Assembly: GCA_037953625.1 (NCBI GenBank) | Contig: CM075650.1 | Coordinates: 42,908,206 to 42,972,205, forward strand | Source of the DNA: Crotalaria pallida | Lineage: Eukaryota > Streptophyta > Magnoliopsida > Fabales > Fabaceae | DNA: 64,000 nucleotides | Direction: 5' to 3' | In this document: positions 56,684-64,000 of the stretch, piece by piece | How the letters are laid out: each line of letters opens with the position of its first letter | Numbering within the stretch: position 1 is the stretch's first letter | Program-made: the position numbers and the translations under genes | The notes under the pieces: model-generated | The model's database searches: none | The model's input: only the letters and a program-made list of their open reading frames with translations | Told to the model about the DNA's origin: nothing

Positions 56684-59600
56684 CTAAATGACAGTCCTTA
56701 TTCTATCTATAAATAAACTAATTGGCCCATTAGTCTTGGCCCAATTGCTATTCACAAGCTTTACTCCTAACTCTGTCTGAAGAAGACGAATCGCCTGGTG
56801 AGGATGAAGTTGCTGATGCTTGAAGATCCTGCGGTTCCTCTCCGACCAAATGGTGTACACACATGCAGCCACCACCGCCCTAATAAAATGCCTCCTCTAT
56901 TTAGCCTTAAACCCATACCGAAGCCATCTCAACCAGTTCTGAAACTTGAAATGCAAAGCTTCCACCCCAATCCAATTCATAGCTAAATCCAGAAGCTTCT
57001 TACTCCAATCACACCCAAAGAATAAATGCCTACACGATTCCTTAGCTCCACTACATAACTCACACAAAGGTGATACTTGAAGGAAAGGAAGATTGTCTTT
57101 TGTCCTCAATTTTTCATGCACCAGAAGCCAAAGAGTGAACTGATGCTTAACTACACTCAAGGGGTTCCAGACTAAATGATGCATAGGGAATGGCGATTGA
57201 GCTCCAATGAGGTAACTATACCCATCTTTGATTTCATAATCTGGTTGATTTCCTTGCAATTGAATAAATTTTGGCATGAGTTTATCACAGACTTTTAAAA
57301 GTTGTTTCCATTGCCAATTTGTTGATAGATTGGCATGAACATTACTGAAATCCTCCCTTTTTAAGTAGATAGCATGAATCCATTTGAGCCATAGAGACAT
57401 TTTATTTGCCATGATTTGCCACGCCTGCTTACCCAGAGTTGCCACATTCCACACATAAACATTGTGAAAACCCAGACCACCATTTTTCTTCTCTCTGCAC
57501 ACAATGTTCCAAGCAACCTGAGCCTTTGCTCTACCTCTCTGGTCTTTACCCCATAAAAAACCCCTGCACATCTTTTCCACTTCCCTGATCACAGCTTTAG
57601 GGATAATGAAGGTAGTTGCCCAATAAACATGCATTGTAAGCAAAACAGATTGAATTAGTTGAGCTCGACCCTGAAAAGATAAATTCCTAGTTGTCCACAT
57701 GTTAAGCCTTTTAGTCATCCTATCTATCAACGTGTTGCAAGTAGCCACATTCCATTTCTTAGCAACCATAGGCATGCCCAAATAAGTGAAGGGGAAGGAA
57801 CCCTTCCTAAAACCAGTAAGAATCTCCAACCTTCCTTTTAAATTATCATCTACACCTACAATGTAGATTTGAGACTTGGTCTGGTTTGCACACAGTCCAG
57901 AACTTTGAGAAAATTCAGAAAAAAGCCTTCATTAGGATTTTTATACTACTTTCATTGGCTTTGCAAAAGATCATTAGGTCATATGCAAAGGCAAGATTGA
58001 TCAAACCCACTCTCTTGCACATAGGATGATAAAAGAACCCTCTTTCAGTAGCTGCATACAACAATTTCCTAGTGAGCATTTCCATCACAATAACAAACAG
58101 AAGAGGAGATATAGGGTCTCCTTGCCTCAACCCTCTAGAACTCCTAAACCTGCCCTGAACATTGCCATTTATCACCAGTCTGAATGACACTATCTTCACA
58201 CACACCATAATCCATTTCACAAACTTCTCTGGGAATTTCATTGCCTCTAGACTCTTCTGGATAAACTCCCAATTCACACTATCATAGGCCTTCTTTAAGT
58301 CTACCTTCATCAAACATCTGGGGGATACTCTCTTCCTTCTGTACAATCTCAAAAGATCTTGAGTGATAAGTACATTGTGAAGAATAGATCTATCCTTGAC
58401 AAATGCAGCTTGATTCTCATGAATTAAATCAGGCAGGCATTCTTGCAGTCGATTACAAAGGATCTTAGAAATAACCTTATAGATAACATTACAACATGCA
58501 ATAGGTCGAAAATCACTTACATAATTAGGGCAATCTGTCTTAGGAATCAGGACCAATAGAGTTTGATTAGCTTCCCTGAGCAGCTTCCCATTAGAAAAAA
58601 GTCTTGGACAGCTTCAATGATGTCATCCCCTATAATTGGCCATGCAGCCTTAAAAAAGGCTGCACCATACCCATCAGGCCCTGGAGCCTTGTCATTACCA
58701 ATCTGGAACAGGCATTGCTTGATTACAGAATCCTCAAATCTCCTTATTAATTTCAATTGTTGATCAACTCTCAGAACTTTCCCTTGCTGGACCTCCTCAT
58801 CCTTTAGGCACCAGTTCCTATTCCCATCAGCAAAAAGACTCTTGTAGTATTCCTCAAAAGCATTCACAATCTGATTCTGATCAGTGTGCACAATTCCATT
58901 ATTATCCTGGATCCTCAAAATTTTGTTTCTATATCTTCTTAACCTGATAGTTTGATGAAAGAATTTGGTATTCATATCCCCTTCACATATCCAGTCTTGC
59001 TTAGCTTTTTGTTTCAAGAATACAGTAGCCACTTGATACACCTTAAAATGCTCCTCTTTTGCCTCTTTTTCCATCTTCAGCAAATGATTATTCATAGGAT
59101 CTGATTGAAGTAAGTTCTGAATATAGTCAAGCTGGTCCCTGGCCTGAATCTCTTTAACATCAATGCTTTTAAATTTCCGCTGATTTAAATCTTTCAACCC
59201 ATCTTTAATATGCTCCAGGTTTCTCATGATCCTATACATTGCACAACCTTCCCTCCTCTTTGACCAGTTATGACTGACAATCTGAATAAACTCAGGATCC
59301 AAAGTGAGATGATTGAGAAACTTAAAGCTTTGCCCTTTACACCTCTCAGAATTAGGCCAATGAATCACCATAGGACTATGATCCGAAACACCACAATTCC
59401 CAAATTATGCCTGGACATCAGGCCAATCCCTACACCAATTATAGTTGAAAAGAACTCTATCAAGTTTTCTTAGGATCCTTTCACCATCTTCCTGATTGTT
59501 ATTCCAAGTATAAAAGCTCCCATAATAATTCATGTCCTCCAGCTGGCAGTGAATGGCCATATCTCTAAACTCCTGAAGATTGTGAGGCTCAAGAGGAAGC

Positions 59601-60061
59601 CCCCCAATTTTTTCTTGGGCATTCAGGCAACAATTAAAATCTCCCAATAACATCCATTTTTCCATCATACTCTCACCTATCTCCATCAGGTCCTCCCATA
59701 ATTCAATTCTTCTTTCACTATCATTGTGAGCATACACAAAAGTAACATAGTATAAGCTATCATCACGCTTATAGTTTACTCTGCAGTGAACAAATTGACT
59801 AGAATGTCTGATCACCTCCACTCTGAACATATCCTTCTTCCAAACCACCCATATTCTGCCAATAGGATGATCATCCAGATTAATAAAGCTCCCCCAGTCA
59901 AGAAACATTCTATTCCTCACCATATCAAACGAATTAGTTCTAAGCTTGTTTTCTAGCATAGCCATAATACTAATAGAAAATTTATTTATCAAACGCTTAA
60001 CCTCTTTTTGTTTCAAGGGTTGGTTAAGCCCGCTTGTATTCCAAGCACTTATACTATCCAT
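56684..60061 (-). pseudogene. LINE2 ORF2: endonuclease, RT, zinc-binding tail
   Basis: Start MDSISAWNTSGLNQPLKQKE at 60061. Endonuclease motifs LENKLR, GDFNCCLNAQEK, LDRVLFN, then a TAA at about 59403, then GVSDHSPMVIHW. A one-base frameshift in a T run near 58605 separates the two RT pieces (58547-59371, 57915-58556). The RT catalytic box reads LAFAYDLMIF, where LINE1 has FADD, so an aspartate is lost. A further frame break lies between 57915 and 57829; the tail with CELCSGAKESCRHLFFGCDW ends at a stop near 56895, with remnant VVAACVYTIWSERNRR beyond. Dead element. Confidence 0.92.
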
Positions 60062-61360
60062 TTAGATGGAGGGTTGATGATTCCCCCTTTTGAAACTTTC
60101 CCAAGGCTTTCCTTATGGTTACTACTGGTGTCCACTGCCCCTCCCTTTCCTTGCTCACATGTTCCACCTCATTAGCTGTACTTTCCTCCTTCTCTATCTG
60201 TGATTCTTTCACAATGGACACATTCTCTTCTATACCATGGGCTTGCAAGACTTCCTTTACCACTTGAGAGGCAGATTCCATATTTTCACTAGGCACAGTC
60301 CCCTCTTCAATGCTATTTTTAAGTTTCAGGGCATCATCAACCTTTTCTATGTCCTCCCTTGTAGGCTTCCTTTTTTCCACCCAGACCTTCTTTGTTTGTT
60401 TCCTGCATGACTTGCTGTCATGTCCATACATGGAGCATGCAGCACATAAGACAGGCTTCCATTCATAGTCTATCTTTTGGGCTATAACATTTTCCTTCTC
60501 ATCTTCAAAGAACACCTCTTCAGGAAGGATATTAGGATTTACCTCAACAAGAACCCTAGCAAAGCTGATCCGATTTCTCTCCATTGTAACATTATCCACC
60601 ATGATTGGGGTTCCTACAAGACTAGCAATCTTGCTTAGGGCTGGGACACCCCAATATTTCAAATTCAAGTTTGGCATCTGGATCCAAACTGGAATAGAGT
60701 CATGCATAATTTTTGAAACAGGTTTCCCTGTCCAAGGTGCTATAATGAGGGGTTTCTTATCAAAGTGATAGATCCCAACCTCCATTACAGCATTCCTAGC
60801 CTCCATTGTATTGAACCTTAAAATCATGGTACCATCACCATTCATTAGTACCTTATCTATTCCATGATGCCCCCAAATCTTCCTTATGTAACCATTGAAA
60901 ACTGAATAAGGTGGTCTGGCTCCCAGAATATAACAGACAATTGATTGCTGCCAGTATGCCTCTTCACTTTGTATATCTTCTATCACTATTTTGCCCACTG
61001 CCACTCCTTCTTTGATCTCTGGCTTCACAAAGTTTAATTTGTCTCCTGCATTACGTAACTTTGATATGTCAAATGTATCCCAAACAGATGCCCTTTTATT
61101 GGAAGCCTCTTTCTCTCCTAGTTCTGGTTGAACAACTCTTTCTGCCTCTTCTGTTGAACCGTCGCCTTGCCTTTGATCCTTGATCGTAACTCATCCAGTT
61201 TTTTCAATATACTAGCCGCTTTCTTAGGGCTCAAGTTATCTATGTCTTCAAAATCATCATCGTCCAACTGCTCAAGATCTAATTTTTTTGGAATAGATGG
61301 AGGAGGAGAAGTGATGTGTGGAGAAGGGGACTTGGGGGGCCGTCCCTTCTTTTTTGCCAT
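60054..61360 (-). pseudogene. LINE2 ORF1
   Basis: Starts MAKKKGRPPKSPSP (61360), again AT-hook-like, with the LSPKKAASILKKLDELRSRI helix. A frameshift between 61118 and 61028 separates it from the DUF4283-type part (YWQQSIVCYILGARPPYSVF, IPVWIQMPNLNLKYWG) and the zinc finger CAACSMYGHDSKSC, which is intact here. Ends TLHLNG; the stop overlaps the ORF2 start (ATGGATAG, 60054-60061). Confidence 0.9.
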
Positions 61361-61437
61361 GGAGGCAAACGGCGGTGATCAAACGATCAGCCACGAGACA
61401 AGAAGGAAGCCGAAACCCTAGCATGTGTATATGTTTC

Positions 61438-64000
61438 GGTCTTAAAGAAAATTAAAGAAACAAAGTTTTTCTAAATGATTTTTCAAGCATAAAAATGTTT
61501 TGATCTAAGTGTTTGACTATGTGCATGTTTATTTTCTTTTAGAAGGACATTCGGCCATGACTAATAAATAATAGGATCTATGTTTTTGTTTTGTGAAAAA
61601 GTGATGCATGTGGGTGTTAGGACTAGATTTAATGGTTTTAAACATATACATGTTATTTTTATAAAGATAGAATTAAATCTTTATTTTTGGTTGAAAAAGA
61701 ATTATGAACTTGAATTTATTTTGTGAAGGTTGATGTGAATAAATAATGTAATGTGTTGTCTTCCATGAGTTGATTTGATTTTATGATTTTTGCATGTTGA
61801 AAATGAATGAGAAACCATGCCCTTTTTCATGATGATGTTTCGGTCAACCTAGGATTAGGTAGGTAGCCATGTTTGTCCGTCATATAGGTTACATGCATGA
61901 TAATGCTAATTGACTTTAAGATTTAAAAATGAAATACATGCATGAAATGATTAAGTATTTAAGAGAAATTGCATGTAAATTGTGATTCTAATTGTTTCTT
62001 TATTTTGTTTTGAAAATGAATTGAAAATTGTTAATTTTTCATACTGTATGTTCACGGTTTTAGCCTAAGAGGAAAGAAAATGATTTCATGCTTCTATGTT
62101 TTTAATTGTGCATTAAATCTTTGCAAAGTTATGTGTGAATGATTCGGTTGGGAAATTATTTTCATGAAGTGACTTTGATGCTAGTTATACTTCTAGGCGC
62201 ATGATGTGTGTTTCTTTTAGTTCCTTTGTGGTTTCATGTGATTGTGTGAAAAGGTTTTTGGTAAAATTAATTCACTGGTTTTTAGTTTAAAATTTATTTG
62301 TAATTAGGAATTGTTAAAAAGGTGTGCTTCGGTTTGTATTAAATTAATTTATTAAGATTATAATATAACTAATGATTTTTAAGTGATTAAAAACATGATT
62401 TGTATGATGTGTACCTTGTATGCTTTAAAACTTGTGTATGCTGTTTTGTGACTGAATTTGTTTTGGATTCTGTTGGTGGGCTTTGTTTGTGTATTTTAAA
62501 GAAATTAAAAATATTTTATTGAAAGGGTATGATTTAAACTACTTAAATTAATTTGAGATTTGGTATGACCTTCTTTGATCGATGTTTAATAAATGAATCA
62601 ATTTGATGTGGTTTTAGAACCTTATTTTCTAGAGTTTGAATTTTGTTTAATGGTTAGGAAAGATTATTTTTATAAACAAAGTGTTCTTGAATTAAGAAAG
62701 ATGGATTTGGTTTTAATAAAGATAAATTTTGTAATTTGTTTTAAAGTCTTCTTGAAATCTTTTATTTGAAATCTGATTTGGTTTTGGAATCTTTGGACAT
62801 TGGTAATGTATTTTAAAGAAAGGAATTATTTCAAAGAATTTTCAAAACGAAATTAAGAAATTATCGAAAACGTTCTAACGCACGGGGAAAAATGTTCTAG
62901 TTCGGGTGTTGGACGCGAAGGAAAAGTGGCAAGGTTAGCGACTGGGAACCTTGGAAAGCTTTCGGATGATTCGTCATCCAGGTGAGTGAGAGTGCGGTGG
63001 TCCCATAACGTGGTTGCTCGCAATCCGAATAGAGGGATTGTGAGAGTACTGCAAATTAGGCAATAGAAATCTGTGTGCTAAATGTTTACTTGTTTTAGTT
63101 ACATGCTAAATGTTTACTAGTTGTGCATATTCAATTCTGCTTGGAATTGTTTGATTATGTCTGAGTAGTGAAACCATAATAAGGAAACCGTGAAAGTGAT
63201 GAGATGAGATCGAAAAGAGAAAAGAGAATGCGAATGAGAAACATGAGTATATTAAGTGAAAGATGAGCGATAAGTAAGACTAAAGAAAAGGTTGTTGGAA
63301 TGATTGAGAAAAGATAAAGCATGATGCGAATGGAATGCAAAAGAGATAAAGTAAGAAAGAAAGTGAAATTTGAGTTGAAAAGAAATGAAACATCTGATGA
63401 GGCAAGCGGAAGCATGGTTGTGAAAGTGTGATGTGGTTGAATGGAGATGTGATTCCTCGTTCATGTTTTTGGAAAGAAGCTTAGTGTTGAGTTGAGCTTG
63501 CTCCTCCGTTAACACTCATCCAAAAATATGATTTTTTTTAAAATGGTTTTGAAAAGAGATTTTTGAAAAGTTTTTGTGAAAACGATATTTTGCGAAAGTT
63601 TTTGGAAATATTATCTTTTGAAAAAGTTTTGCGAAGAGGTTTATGAAATGAGGTTTTTGAAAATGTTTTGTGAAGTAAAGTTTTGTGAAATCATGTTTTC
63701 GAAAAGTTTTGCGAAAAGATATTTGGAGAAAGACGAGGAAAAGAGACTGATGATGTTGATGAGGAATATGTTGAGAATGAGCTTATGAGATCATGATGAT
63801 GAGATGAGAATTTGATGTTGAGGCCAAGGGCCATTGAGATTTAGGGGGAATGGATTGCATTTAGTGGTCGGGCTTCGTTGAAGGGATGCACCAAGGATGA
63901 GCCGACTATTAGGATTAAGCCGCTAATTAAAACGTAAAACTTTAAAAGACTTTAAAATACATTTATATACGCGGTGAGGTATGAGTGTCGTATCGAAGTA
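61438..64000 (+). other. LTR E after LINE2
   Basis: Non-coding. AT-rich to about 62880; then a GC-richer part (62880-63050). 63535-63725 is a degenerate run of short GTTTTGYGAAA-type units; a 70-codon frame over it is an effect of the repeat. The last 100 bases match the solo LTR near 48300-48370. Confidence 0.6.

Larger units (their letters stand above)
56539..61421 (-). mobile_element. LINE2: full-length L1-type element in LTR E
   Basis: 4,883 bp on the minus strand, flanked by the 16-bp duplication CATGTGTATATGTTTC (56523-56538 and 61422-61437). The 3' end is TTTTTGG on the plus strand with only a short T run. ORF1 and ORF2 are both recognisable and of the same family as LINE1; both are broken. 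Confidence 0.95.
54547..64000 (+). repeat. Long LTR (family E), running off the right edge, with LINE2 inside
   Basis: Starts TGTAACACCCCGC; excluding LINE2 and one duplication about 4.55 kb is visible. Homologous to the solo LTR 44280-49945 (the GATCGT...GAAACGTAGAT block at 54860; the TTAAAAGACTTTAAAATAC block near 63945). A TATA-like CTTATAAATT is at 55497-55506 and a possible donor CATG/GTAGGA at 55755. The part that would carry an LTR ORF lies beyond 64000. It inserted in LTR D; the preceding GACCC may be its target duplication. Confidence 0.75.

Overview
The window is plant nuclear heterochromatin built almost entirely of nested transposable elements. The mix is Ty3/gypsy (Tekay-type chromoviruses and Tat lineage), Ty1/copia Sirevirus, two full-length L1-type LINEs and a non-autonomous hAT. 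I found no intact host gene. The families suggest a dicot, possibly a legume; the species cannot be read from the sequence.

Layout. 1-511 is the end of a long-LTR element inserted in the 3' LTR of Tekay copy 1 (512-9786, minus strand). 9787-10303 is unassigned. From about 10304 a MITE-like repeat is split by a Tat element (Tat-A) whose outer ends are 10311 and 50107, flanked by a matching GGTCT duplication. Inside this about 40-kb unit lie Tat-A protease/RT remnants (10810-12450), a pol-less Sirevirus (12451-20866) whose third ORF is split by a solo LTR (16675-18244, CAATT), another long LTR carrying a hAT (20880-22034, GACAATGG), a second Tat LTR bordered by both PPT and PBS (23358-24037), and LINE1 (24838-43167). 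LINE1 contains Tekay copy 2 (26464-39841, TGAAC), whose 5' LTR contains a solo copia LTR (35374-37061, CTAGC). A 5.7-kb solo LTR (44280-49945, GTGGC) splits the Tat-A 3' LTR. Beyond the MITE remainder (50113-50314), three long LTRs interrupt one another (50315, 51659, 54547 to the window end), the last carrying LINE2 (56539-61421, 16-bp duplication).

Two things stand out. First, the long gypsy LTRs carry their own gene: a TATA box, a predicted intron and a conserved ORF (about 157 aa, acidic tail) whose ATG lies a few bases after the predicted 3' splice site. It is seen in four Tekay-type LTRs, and a distant relative sits in the 44280-49945 LTR. Second, unrelated elements (Tekay, Sirevirus, solo copia LTRs) carry pairs of perfect palindromes, TAACCGGTTA, TAATCGATTA or ACTCGAGT, at a nearly constant 20-22 bp start-to-start spacing. 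Homologous sites have switched core sequence together between copies. An array of small hairpins with co-varying stems also precedes the predicted splice acceptor.

All gag/pol and LINE reading frames here are broken, so no element appears autonomous as it stands. Copy 2 has nearly identical LTRs and is recent.
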